From the NCBI GenBank assembly GCA_014799925.1, contig JAAVHC010000045.1, positions 1 through 60,532 of the forward strand: a DNA stretch of 60,532 nt. Direction: 5' to 3'. Below the pieces are notes generated by a model. The model saw nothing but the letters and a program-made list of their open reading frames with translations. It had not been told where the DNA came from and did no database searches. The position numbers and the translations under genes were made by a program. Positions within the stretch are counted from its first letter, which is position 1. Each line of letters opens with the position of its first letter. Of this stretch, positions 31,989-39,972 are shown in pieces. Source of the stretch: Oscillibacter sp. GTDB lineage: Bacteria; Bacillota; Clostridia; Oscillospirales; Oscillospiraceae.

Positions 31989-32810
31989 ATGAATATTACA
32001 TATGTCATCGGTTTTATCGGCGCCGTAGTGGTCATGATCATCGGTATGATGTTCGGTGGCGGCGAGTCACTCCTGACACCCAAACAGGTCCTCAACTTCT
32101 GGGACCCGGCCAGCGTGTTCATCACCATCGGCTGTACCGTCCTGATCATCGTCGCCTCCTTCCCGCCCTCCGCGCTGAAGGACATCCCCAAACACTTCAA
32201 GATCCTGATGAACACCAAGGGCAATGACCCCCTGGCCATCATCGACGAGCTGGTGGAACTGGCCCAGGTGGCCCGTAAGAACGGCCTGCTGGCCCTGGAA
32301 GAGAGGGGCAACCAGCAGGAGGACCCCTTTTTCAAGCAGTGCATCATGCTCATTGTGGACAACAATGACGCCGATCAGGCCCGCGAGATCATGATGAACG
32401 ACATCGAGCAGTCAGCCGCCCGCCATGATTTCGGCGCGGGCATGTATGAGAAGGGCAGCTCTGTGGCTCCGGCCTTCGGCATGGTCGGTACGCTGGTTGG
32501 TCTGATCAACATGCTGAAGGCCATGGACGTGGAGAGCGGCGGCGGCGACCTGGGTCCCGCCATGGCTACCGCCCTGGTGACCACTCTGTACGGCTGCGTC
32601 ATGGCACACATGGTTTTCGGGCCCATTGCGGCCCAGCTTCGCCAGCGGGACGAGGAGGAGATGCTCTGCAAGCTGATCATCGTGGAGGGCATCATGTCCA
32701 TTCAGTCCGGCGTCAACCCCAAGGCCCTGCGGGAGAAGCTGCTGACCTTCGTGGCCCAGCGTCAGCGCGACGGCGGCGGAGCTGCCAAGAAGGGCGGCGA
32801 AGCCGGTTAA
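31989..32810 (+). CDS. motA: Flagellar motor stator protein MotA
   Basis: 273 residues. Four membrane helices: about residues 3-20 (MNITYVIGFIGAVVVMIIGM), 36-55, 150-170 and 185-205. Cytoplasmic charged loop and C-terminal tail present. The family motif region GTLVGLINMLKAMDVESGGG (about 156-175) is intact. The ATG at 31989 is preceded by an unusually weak ribosome site (GTGGTAAAAGATT), which may reduce stator synthesis. motB follows after 33 bases. Confidence 0.95.
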   Translation: MNITYVIGFIGAVVVMIIGMMFGGGESLLTPKQVLNFWDPASVFITIGCTVLIIVASFPPSALKDIPKHFKILMNTKGNDPLAIIDELVELAQVARKNGLLALEERGNQQEDPFFKQCIMLIVDNNDADQAREIMMNDIEQSAARHDFGAGMYEKGSSVAPAFGMVGTLVGLINMLKAMDVESGGGDLGPAMATALVTTLYGCVMAHMVFGPIAAQLRQRDEEEMLCKLIIVEGIMSIQSGVNPKALREKLLTFVAQRQRDGGGAAKKGGEAG

Positions 32811-32843
32811 ACGGGAAAGCCATGAAAACGAGGTGAGCAACGC

Positions 32844-33683
32844 ATGGCATCAATCAAAAAGAAAAAGAGCGGCGGAGGCGGCGCCAACTGGATGGACACC
32901 TACGGCGACATGGTGACGCTGCTGCTGTGCTTCTTCGTTCTGCTGTATTCCATGTCCACCATCGACCAGGAGAAATGGATGATGATCGTCCAGAGCTTCA
33001 ACAAGGACGCGGAGGTCAGCATCGACGACAACCCCCGGGCTCCTGACGGTGAGCATGACGCCGATCAGGGCAACGACATGCCCATGACCCAGGACGAGGT
33101 CAACGAGCAGATCGAGGCGATCCTCATGTATCTGGAGGAATACTCCGCCAGTCAGTCCAGCCAGTCCGGGCAGGCCAGTTCCGAATCCGTGACCTACAGC
33201 ACGGGAGACGGGTATGTCTTCATCAGCTTCAACGACGACACCTTCTTCGGCGGCGACAGCTACGAGCTGACCAATGCCGCCAAGGAGGTCCTGAGCGGGC
33301 TGTGTCCGCTGCTGGAGGACATGAAGCATAATATCGACGAGATCCTGATCAGCGGCCACACCGCCACCGCCCAGGGGACTTACAACCCCTATAAGGACTG
33401 GCGGCTGAGCTCGGACCGAGCGGCGATGGTTGCCGCGTTCATCTGGGAGAACACCAGCATCCAGGCTGCCCGGATTACCGCTCAGGGCAACGGCCAGTGG
33501 CTCCCCGTGGCGGGCAACATCAAGGAGAGCGACCGGTCCAAGAACCGCCGGGTGGAGCTTATGATCTCCCTGGCGGACGAGCTGGTGGACAGCCCCTTCT
33601 CCGGGAAAATTGAAGAGTACTATACCACCACGAAGCAGAGTATGCCCGACGCGATGCCCTACGATCCTACGGCGGCGGAGTGA
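32844..33683 (+). CDS. motB: Flagellar motor stator protein MotB
   Basis: 279 residues. A basic N-terminus precedes the single membrane helix with the ion-binding Asp (Asp22 in MDTYGDMVTLLLCFFVLLYS, about 17-36). The OmpA-like peptidoglycan-binding domain begins around residue 135 with DTFFGGDSYELTNAAKEVL and contains EILISGHTATAQGTYNPYKD, DRAAMVAAFIWE and SKNRRVELMI. Followed by fliM after 88 bases; no fliL lies between, in contrast to many Firmicutes. Confidence 0.95.
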   Translation: MASIKKKKSGGGGANWMDTYGDMVTLLLCFFVLLYSMSTIDQEKWMMIVQSFNKDAEVSIDDNPRAPDGEHDADQGNDMPMTQDEVNEQIEAILMYLEEYSASQSSQSGQASSESVTYSTGDGYVFISFNDDTFFGGDSYELTNAAKEVLSGLCPLLEDMKHNIDEILISGHTATAQGTYNPYKDWRLSSDRAAMVAAFIWENTSIQAARITAQGNGQWLPVAGNIKESDRSKNRRVELMISLADELVDSPFSGKIEEYYTTTKQSMPDAMPYDPTAAE

Positions 33684-33771
33684 GACCGCTCCCCGCGCCA
33701 TATCCATCAGAGCGGAAGCGCCCGCGCGGCCGGCGCTCCCTGGAATCCAACGTTCGGAATGAGGAAACAAT

Positions 33772-34761
33772 ATGGCAGAAGTCTTATCACAAAGTCAAAT
33801 TGACGCCCTGCTGGCCGCGGCCCAGAGCGGAAATCTTGACGGGGACGCCAACAAAGAGGAGTCCACCGAAAAAAAGTATAGGAAGTACGACTTTTTCAGT
33901 CCTCGAAAGTTCAGCAAGGACCGCATTAAGATCCTCAACAGCATTTTTGAGAACTATACCCGCGTGATCAACTCCCGATTGAACGCCATGTTCCACGCCA
34001 CCTGTGAAATCGAGGTGGAGTCCATCGAGGAGCTGCGCTACTATGAGTTCTCCAACGCGCTGCGTGAGGGCGACGTGCTGGCCCTGCTGAAGATCGACCG
34101 GGAGGAGCTCCAGGAGGAGTCGCCTATCCTGGTCCACCTGGCCACGCCTGTGCTGCTGACCATGATGGACCGCATGATGGGCGGCGAGGGAGAGCCGGAC
34201 GACAATCTGGACCCGGAGTATAAGCTGACGGATCTGGAATTGAACATGTACGCGGACATCATCAGCGACATGACGAAGTTCCTGGGGCGCAGCTGGGAAA
34301 ATTACATCACCCTCAACTTTTCCTATGTGCGCACGGAGACCAACCCCACGCTGGTGCAGCTCATCGGCTATGACGACACGGTGGTGATCGTGGGCCTGGA
34401 CATCCGTTTCCCCAACAGCAGCGGACGCATGAGCATCTGTCTGCCCGGCGAAATGCTGACCAACATCTTCAGTGAGATCAGCAGGGACACTGCCCACAGG
34501 CAGACGGGCGAGGACAAGTCCGAGGAGATTTTCGATTCTCTGCGGGATTCCGATTTGGAAATTATTGCCGAGCTGGCCCGGACCAGGCTGCTGCTCAGCG
34601 ATATATACCACCTGAACGTCGGCGACGTGGTGGATATCAAGCAGCCCAAGGACTCGCCTATTTTCCTGAACATCAGCGGCAGGCGATGGTTTGACGGGCG
34701 CATGGGCATTTACAACAAGCAAATGGCCGTGAAAATCGGTGAGACATACATTAAGGCATAA
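33772..34761 (+). CDS. fliM: Flagellar motor switch protein FliM
   Basis: 329 residues. The extreme N-terminus MAEVLSQSQIDALLAAAQSG is the CheY-P docking peptide of FliM (QIDALL). The middle CheC-like domain (about 50-230, with RMMGGEGEP and FSYVRTETNP) and C-terminal SpoA/FliN-like domain (about 245-325, with DIYHLNVGDVVDIKQPKDSP) follow. Standard length. ATG 33772 follows GAGGAAACAAT. Pairs with the FliY protein encoded next. Confidence 0.96.
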   Translation: MAEVLSQSQIDALLAAAQSGNLDGDANKEESTEKKYRKYDFFSPRKFSKDRIKILNSIFENYTRVINSRLNAMFHATCEIEVESIEELRYYEFSNALREGDVLALLKIDREELQEESPILVHLATPVLLTMMDRMMGGEGEPDDNLDPEYKLTDLELNMYADIISDMTKFLGRSWENYITLNFSYVRTETNPTLVQLIGYDDTVVIVGLDIRFPNSSGRMSICLPGEMLTNIFSEISRDTAHRQTGEDKSEEIFDSLRDSDLEIIAELARTRLLLSDIYHLNVGDVVDIKQPKDSPIFLNISGRRWFDGRMGIYNKQMAVKIGETYIKA

Positions 34762-34775
34762 AGGAGCGAATCCAC

Positions 34776-36176
34776 ATGGGTGAAATGACCACATTTAGTC
34801 CAATGGCGATTGACGCCATTGGAGAGGCGATGAATATTAGCCTTGGCTCCTCCGCTACGGCAGTATCCAATATGCTTGACCACCGCGTGGATATCACGAC
34901 GCCTTCGGTCCAGGTGATCAACGCGGAGAACTTCTCCCTGGGGCGGATCGAACCGGCCATCGGCGTTGAGATCAAGTATATCAGCGGTCTGGAGGGCAGC
35001 AACATCATGCTGCTCAAGCGCAGCGACGTGAAGGCCATCGTGGATATCCTTCTGGGGACGGAGACCCCCGACGAGGAGTTCCAGCTGGATGAGCTGAGCG
35101 TCAGCGTGGTGTGCGAGGTCATGAACCAGATGATGGGCGCGGCCTCCACGGCCCTCAGCGATCTGCTGGGCCGGATGGTGAACATCTCCACCCCGGAGTC
35201 CTTCGAGCTGGATGATCTGGACAGGGTCCGGGATGAGCACTTCCCCGTACGGACCGGGCCCATTGTGGTGGTCAGCTTCCAGCTGAGCATCGAGGGCGTG
35301 GTGGAAAGCGAGTTCATGAACGTCATGAGCGTGGAACTGGCCAAGGAGCTGATTGCCGGCATGGGCCTGGATGTGCAAAAGGAAACGAGCCCTGCCGCCG
35401 CCGCTCCCGAGTCGGCGCCCGCTCCGGCTCCCGCCGCTTCTTCCGGGGGAACGCTCAGCCAGGAGGAGATCGAGCAGCTGCTGGCCGGCGGCATCTCCAG
35501 CCAACCCGAGCCGGCGCCCGCTCCGGCTCCCGCCGCTTCCTCCGGGGGAACGCTCAGCCAGGAGGAGATCGAGCGGCTGCTGGCCAGCGGCATCCCCAGC
35601 GAGCCCGCCCCTGCGGCCGCTCCGGCTCCCGCTTCGGCTCCACCGCCTGCTCCGGCTCCTGCGCAGACTCCCGCTCCCGCTCCGGCGGGAGGAGAGCAGC
35701 CGCCCTATTACCCGCCGGCGGGCTATCCGCCCTATCCTCCCCAGGGAGCGGCGCCCGGACAGGGGGCATATCCCTATCCGCCGTATCCGCCCTACTATAT
35801 GTACCCGCCCCAGCCGCAGCCGGTCCAGCCGCCGGAGCCCAAGGTCATCAATACCAGGATGCCTCAGATGGAACCCCTGTCCGCGGAATCCCGCCTCTCC
35901 CAGGAGCAGAAGGAAAACCTGGATCTCATCATGGGCGTGTCTCTGGAGGTCGCGGTGGAGATTGGCCGCACCCGCCGGAAGATTCAGGACATTATCGCTT
36001 TCTCCAAGGGTTCCCTGGTGGTACTGGACAAACTGGCCGGAGAGCCTGTCGATCTGCTGGTCAACGGCCAGTGCATCGCCAGGGGGGACGTTGTGGTCAT
36101 CGACGACAACTTCGGCATCCGAATTACGGAGATCCTGCAAAAACCGGACATCAATGAACTGACAAAATTCGGATGA
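34776..36176 (+). CDS. fliY: Flagellar motor switch phosphatase FliY
   Basis: 466 residues. Combined switch protein and CheY-P phosphatase. Both CheC-type active-site helices are present: D13-x3-E17-x2-N20 (DAIGEAMN) and S-x3-E114-x2-N117 (SVVCEVMN). A Pro/Ala-rich linker (about 201-355) contains two 33-residue repeats each carrying a LSQEEIEQLL/LSQEEIERLL motif (227-236, 260-269), like the docking peptide of FliM. The C-terminal FliN-type SpoA domain covers about 380-466 (DLIMGVSLEVAVEIGRTRRK then GEPVDLLVNGQCIARGDVV). It follows fliM by 14 bases. Confidence 0.95.
   Translation: MGEMTTFSPMAIDAIGEAMNISLGSSATAVSNMLDHRVDITTPSVQVINAENFSLGRIEPAIGVEIKYISGLEGSNIMLLKRSDVKAIVDILLGTETPDEEFQLDELSVSVVCEVMNQMMGAASTALSDLLGRMVNISTPESFELDDLDRVRDEHFPVRTGPIVVVSFQLSIEGVVESEFMNVMSVELAKELIAGMGLDVQKETSPAAAAPESAPAPAPAASSGGTLSQEEIEQLLAGGISSQPEPAPAPAPAASSGGTLSQEEIERLLASGIPSEPAPAAAPAPASAPPPAPAPAQTPAPAPAGGEQPPYYPPAGYPPYPPQGAAPGQGAYPYPPYPPYYMYPPQPQPVQPPEPKVINTRMPQMEPLSAESRLSQEQKENLDLIMGVSLEVAVEIGRTRRKIQDIIAFSKGSLVVLDKLAGEPVDLLVNGQCIARGDVVVIDDNFGIRITEILQKPDINELTKFG
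35409..35606 (+). repeat. 99-bp tandem duplication in the fliY linker
   Basis: Two in-frame units (35409-35507 and 35508-35606) encode ESAPAPAPAASSGGTLSQEEI... and EPAPAPAPAASSGGTLSQEEI..., nearly identical at DNA level. Confidence 0.93.
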
Positions 36177-36237
36177 ACTTTGGCAGTATAACATAGATTC
36201 TCATAATCAATAATGTAAAAGGAAAAGGTGTATTGTA

Positions 36238-36603
36238 ATGGCTAAGATTCTGTTAGTTGACGACGCCGCTTTCATGCGCAAGGTAGTCAAGGACGGCCTC
36301 AGCAAGGCGGGCTATACTGATCTGTACGAGGCCGTGGACGGCGCGGACGCCGTAGAGAAGTACAACTCCCTGAAGCCCGACCTGGTCCTCATGGACATCA
36401 CCATGCCCAACATGGACGGCCTGGAGGCCCTGAAAGCCATCCGTGCCGCCGATGGCAACGCCAATGTGGTCATGTGCTCCGCCATGGGCCAGGAGACCAT
36501 GGTCATCGATGCCATCCGCTCCGGCGCCAAGGACTTTATCGTCAAGCCCTTTAAGATCGAGCGCGTGCTCAAGACCGTTACCTCTATCGTAGGCGAGCCC
36601 TGA
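36238..36603 (+). CDS. cheY: Chemotaxis response regulator CheY
   Basis: 121 residues, single receiver domain. Acidic pocket D8/D9 (KILLVDDAAFMRK), phosphorylation site D53 (PDLVLMDITMPNMDG), a Ser at the switch position (VVMCSAMG) and the conserved Lys (KDFIVKPFK) are all present. CheY-P binds the FliM/FliY peptides to change rotation. It lies between fliY and fliO. No CheA kinase is in the window. RBS AAGGAAAAGGTGTATTGTA. Confidence 0.96.
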   Translation: MAKILLVDDAAFMRKVVKDGLSKAGYTDLYEAVDGADAVEKYNSLKPDLVLMDITMPNMDGLEALKAIRAADGNANVVMCSAMGQETMVIDAIRSGAKDFIVKPFKIERVLKTVTSIVGEP

Positions 36604-36968
36604 TGATCGGCAAGGATCTGCTCTCCCTGCTGGGCATTCTTCTGGTACTGCTTCTGGTGCTGGCTGGGTGCTATTTGGTTACCCGCTGGGTCGGCACAGG
36701 CATGCCGGGGGGCTTCGGCGTACCGGGGGGGCAGAGGCATCTGAAGGTGCTGGAGCGGCTGCCGGTGGGGAAGGACCAGGCTTTGCTGGTGGTCCGGCTG
36801 GCGGACCGGTACTTTTTACTTGGCAGTTCTCCCTCTGGATTCTCCCTGCTGTGTGAACTGACAGAGGAGGAAGGAGCCCTCTGGGCCGCGCCCTCCGACC
36901 ATGAAGCCGCGGGGAGAGAGTCCCTGGGCTTCCGCGAGATGATGCGGAAGCTCCGGGAGAAGAAATAA
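36603..36968 (+). CDS. fliO: Flagellar biosynthetic protein FliO
   Basis: 121 residues. A single long membrane helix near the start (about 7-25, LLSLLGILLVLLLVLAGCYLV) is followed by a SpoA-like soluble domain with GGQRHLKVLERLPVGKDQAL, VVRLADRYFLLGSS. FliO assists FliP ring assembly. The ATG overlaps the cheY TGA, so the two are coupled. FliO is short and poorly conserved; position before fliP confirms the call. Confidence 0.9.
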   Translation: MIGKDLLSLLGILLVLLLVLAGCYLVTRWVGTGMPGGFGVPGGQRHLKVLERLPVGKDQALLVVRLADRYFLLGSSPSGFSLLCELTEEEGALWAAPSDHEAAGRESLGFREMMRKLREKK

Positions 36969-36990
36969 CCAAAGAGGAGGGAAAGCATCC

Positions 36991-37665
36991 ATGGCAGACG
37001 CGATCATCAACGTCAACGGCGACAGCATCCAGGCGCTGGACATCACGCTGCTGCTGGTAGTCATCAGCCTGCTGCCGACGCTGGTGGTCATGATGACCTC
37101 CTTTACACGGTATGTGGTATCCCTCTCCTTTCTCCGCACCGCCATGGGCACCCAGCAGACGCCGCCCAACCTGGTGCTGGTGGGCATGGCCCTGATCCTG
37201 ACGCTGTTTACCATGACGCCCACGCTGAACACCATCAAGGCGGAGGCCTACGACCCCTACGTGGACGGACAGATCACCCAGGAGGAGTTCTTCGACCGGG
37301 CGCAGCTGCCGCTGAAGCGGTTTATGCTCCGGAACACGGAGATCACCAGCCTGGAGCTGTTCTGCGAAATGTCCGGCGAGTCCGCTCCCGCCACCGTGGA
37401 GGAACTGGAGCAGGCGGTGGAGCTGCCGCTGCTGGTCGTTACGCCGGCCTTTGTGACCAGCGAGCTGAAGGCCGCCTTCTGGACCGGCTTTTTGCTGTAT
37501 ATCCCCTTTATGCTCATTGATGTCATCGTATCCTCGACCCTGATGAGCATGGGCATGATCATGCTGCCTCCCTCCATGATTTCCACGCCCTTCAAGATCC
37601 TGCTGTTTATTCTGCTGGACGGGTGGAATCTGCTGTTTTCCACGTTGATCCAGACGATCCGGTAG
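36991..37665 (+). CDS. fliP: Flagellar biosynthesis protein FliP
   Basis: 224 residues (export-gate component). No separate signal peptide is evident; helices at about 12-32, 52-72, 155-182 and 186-212. Family stretches MMTSFTRYVVSLSFLRTAMG (about 29-48), TPPNLVLVGMALILTLFTMTP and FLLYIPFMLIDVIVSSTLMS then MGMIMLPPSMISTPFKILLF are all typical. RBS AAAGAGGAGGGAAAGCATCC. Next gene fliQ after 69 bases. Confidence 0.96.
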   Translation: MADAIINVNGDSIQALDITLLLVVISLLPTLVVMMTSFTRYVVSLSFLRTAMGTQQTPPNLVLVGMALILTLFTMTPTLNTIKAEAYDPYVDGQITQEEFFDRAQLPLKRFMLRNTEITSLELFCEMSGESAPATVEELEQAVELPLLVVTPAFVTSELKAAFWTGFLLYIPFMLIDVIVSSTLMSMGMIMLPPSMISTPFKILLFILLDGWNLLFSTLIQTIR

Positions 37666-37734
37666 AAGGGCGCGGCCTCCTGGGAAGAAGGGGAGCTTCG
37701 CGCGTGAAAGACGGTCGAGAGGAGGCGCTGGAAA

Positions 37735-37995
37735 ATGGATACTGCGATGGTCGCGGAAATTCTGCGGGATGGCGTCTGGCTCGTCATCAAGCTGAGCGCG
37801 CCCATGCTGCTGCTGAGTATGCTGGTGGGCGTGCTGCTGGCGATTTTCCAGGCGGTGACACAGATCCACGAGCAGACCCTGTCCTTCATCTTCAAGCTGA
37901 CGGTGGTGATCCTGGTGCTGCTCATCGGCGGGAGCTGGATGATGGAGAATCTGTTGGATTACACCAGGAATCTCTACTCGCTGATGCGGGGTTAG
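37735..37995 (+). CDS. fliQ: Flagellar biosynthesis protein FliQ
   Basis: 86 residues with two membrane helices (about 15-38, LVIKLSAPMLLLSMLVGVLLAI; and 54-74, FKLTVVILVLLIGGSWMME). The pattern IFQAVTQIHEQTLSFIFK (about 39-56) is the invariant FliQ/SctS loop. Length and place between fliP and fliR are standard. RBS GAGGAGGCGCTGGAAA. Confidence 0.96.
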   Translation: MDTAMVAEILRDGVWLVIKLSAPMLLLSMLVGVLLAIFQAVTQIHEQTLSFIFKLTVVILVLLIGGSWMMENLLDYTRNLYSLMRG

Positions 37996-38007
37996 GAGGG
38001 CGGCGGC

Positions 38008-38769
38008 GTGGATTGGGCGCAAGTGAACCTGTTGCTGCTGATCCTGGCCCGGATGAGCGGATTTATCCTGTTCACCCCCCTGCTGGGACGGCAGGGGATC
38101 CCCAACCTGGTGAAAAGCGGACTGATTCTGCTGCTGAGCGTGACGGCCTACTCCATGACGGCCTACCGCCCGGCCGTACCGGAGACCATTCTGGAGCTGA
38201 GCGTGCGTCTGCTGCTGGAGCTTATGATCGGGTATCTGGTGGGGGTCGTGATGAACCTGTTTTTCTATATCCCTTTGCTGGGCGGCGAGATCATCGACAC
38301 CCAGATGGGTATGAGCATGGGCCGCACCTATGACCCCAGCAGTCAGACCTCCACCACGGTGACCGCCTCATTGCTGAACGTGCTGATGATGCTGCTCTTC
38401 TTCGCGGGAAACGGACACTACACGCTGCTGCGGATTTTTCTGAGCTCCGGGCAGGTGGTGCCTTTCGGGCAGGCGGCTTTCGGGCAGGACGTCTATTGGG
38501 GCATCGTTGAGCTGTTCATCTCCTGCACTCTGATGGCCATCAAGCTGTGCATGCCGATCCTGGCCGCGGAGCTGCTGGGCCAGATGGGAATGGGCATCCT
38601 GATGAAGGTGATCCCGCAGATCAATGTTTTCGCCATCAACATCGAGCTGAAGGTCATTATTGGCCTGGCGCTGCTGCTGGCGCTGATGAATCCTTTCAGC
38701 GAATACCTGCTGCGGGCGGAGGGCCAGATGCTGCAAAACATCCAGAGCCTGCTGCAGGGAATGGGGTAA
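38008..38769 (+). CDS. fliR: Flagellar biosynthesis protein FliR
   Basis: 253 residues with about six membrane helices. Conserved positions include FTPLLGRQGIPNLVKSGLIL (about 22-41), FFYIPLLGGEIIDTQMGMSM (about 88-107), and the DPSSQTSTT loop. Third part of the export gate. GTG start behind TAGGAGGGCGG. Next gene flhB lies 50 bases on. Confidence 0.95.
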   Translation: MDWAQVNLLLLILARMSGFILFTPLLGRQGIPNLVKSGLILLLSVTAYSMTAYRPAVPETILELSVRLLLELMIGYLVGVVMNLFFYIPLLGGEIIDTQMGMSMGRTYDPSSQTSTTVTASLLNVLMMLLFFAGNGHYTLLRIFLSSGQVVPFGQAAFGQDVYWGIVELFISCTLMAIKLCMPILAAELLGQMGMGILMKVIPQINVFAINIELKVIIGLALLLALMNPFSEYLLRAEGQMLQNIQSLLQGMG

Positions 38770-38819
38770 GTCCTCCGGAGCGAAAACCGTGCGCGGCATA
38801 GGAAAGGGGGGACGAATCG

Positions 38820-39890
38820 GTGGCCGGCGAATCCAAAACCGAAAAAGCAACACCCAAAAAGCGACGTGACGAACGAAAAAAGGGCAACGTCATGATGAGC
38901 AAGGACGTGGTTGCCGTGGCGACCCTCCTTGGCAGCCTGGCCATGATGAAGGTGATGGCCGGCTCGGTGCCCGGGCGGGCGGACGAACTGTTCCGCACCT
39001 GCTTCACCCTGATTGCAGAAACCGCTCCCAGCGCCATGCCGGGCGTACTGCGCGGGCTGTTTTTCCGGTGCGTCTTTATTGTGGCGGCGGTGGCGGGACC
39101 GTTTCTGCTGGTGACGACGGTGCTGGCCGTTGCGGCGACCTTCGCCCAGACCAGGCTGCTGGTGACCGGCGAATCCCTGAAGCCAAAGTTCAACCGCATC
39201 AGCCCGCTCCAGGGCTTCAAGCGGCTTTTTTCACTCCGCAGCGTGGTGGAAGCCCTGAAAGGGCTGCTGAAGATCACCATCCTGCTCTATCTGATCTACG
39301 ACTATTTTCAGGAGGTTGTCCTGGGATTTTCCCGCTTTCTGGATATGGAGATCGCGGAGTCCTGCGGCATTCTCTTTAACAGCATCCTCAGCCTGGTGAT
39401 CCGTGTCTCCATCGCTTTCGTGGTCCTGGCCGCGGCGGATTATTTCTACCAGTGGTGGGATTATGAGCGGCAGCTGAAGATGTCCAAGCAAGAGGTCAAG
39501 GAAGAGTACAAACAAACCGAAGGCGATCCCCAGGTAAAGGGGAAGATCAAGGAGATCCAGCGCCGCCGGGCTCAGCAGCGCATGATGCAGCAGGTGCCCG
39601 GAGCGGACGTGGTTATCCGTAACCCCACCCACGTGGCCGTGGCCCTGCGCTACAAGCCGGACACGGACGACGCGCCGGTGGTGGTGGCCAAGGGGCTGGA
39701 TGAGCTGGCCCTGCGGATTGTCCAGGTGGCCGAGGAAAACGGCGTGGTCATCGTGGAGAACGTGCCCCTGGCCAGGAGCCTTTACGCGGGCACGGAGCTG
39801 GACCGCATGATCCCCATAGAGTTCTATGGACCCGTGGCGGAGGTGCTGGTCTATGTGCTGAAGCTGGACGCGGAAGCGCCCAAATCATAA
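38820..39890 (+). CDS. flhB: Flagellar export switch protein FlhB
   Basis: 356 residues. FlhB switches secretion from rod/hook to filament substrates by autocleavage. Four membrane helices between about 30 and 220 are preceded by KTEKATPKKRRDERKKG, the conserved start. The cytoplasmic domain carries the autocleavage motif NPTH within VVIRNPTHVAVALRY (about 262-276). GTG start behind AAAGGGGGG. Followed by flhA after 82 bases. Confidence 0.96.
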   Translation: MAGESKTEKATPKKRRDERKKGNVMMSKDVVAVATLLGSLAMMKVMAGSVPGRADELFRTCFTLIAETAPSAMPGVLRGLFFRCVFIVAAVAGPFLLVTTVLAVAATFAQTRLLVTGESLKPKFNRISPLQGFKRLFSLRSVVEALKGLLKITILLYLIYDYFQEVVLGFSRFLDMEIAESCGILFNSILSLVIRVSIAFVVLAAADYFYQWWDYERQLKMSKQEVKEEYKQTEGDPQVKGKIKEIQRRRAQQRMMQQVPGADVVIRNPTHVAVALRYKPDTDDAPVVVAKGLDELALRIVQVAEENGVVIVENVPLARSLYAGTELDRMIPIEFYGPVAEVLVYVLKLDAEAPKS

Positions 39891-39972
39891 ATACGGCAAT
39901 GCTCGCCCCCTTCCGGGCGTCATCATAGATTCTGGAAACTTTATCACCCAATGACTGGAAAGGACCGTGCCC

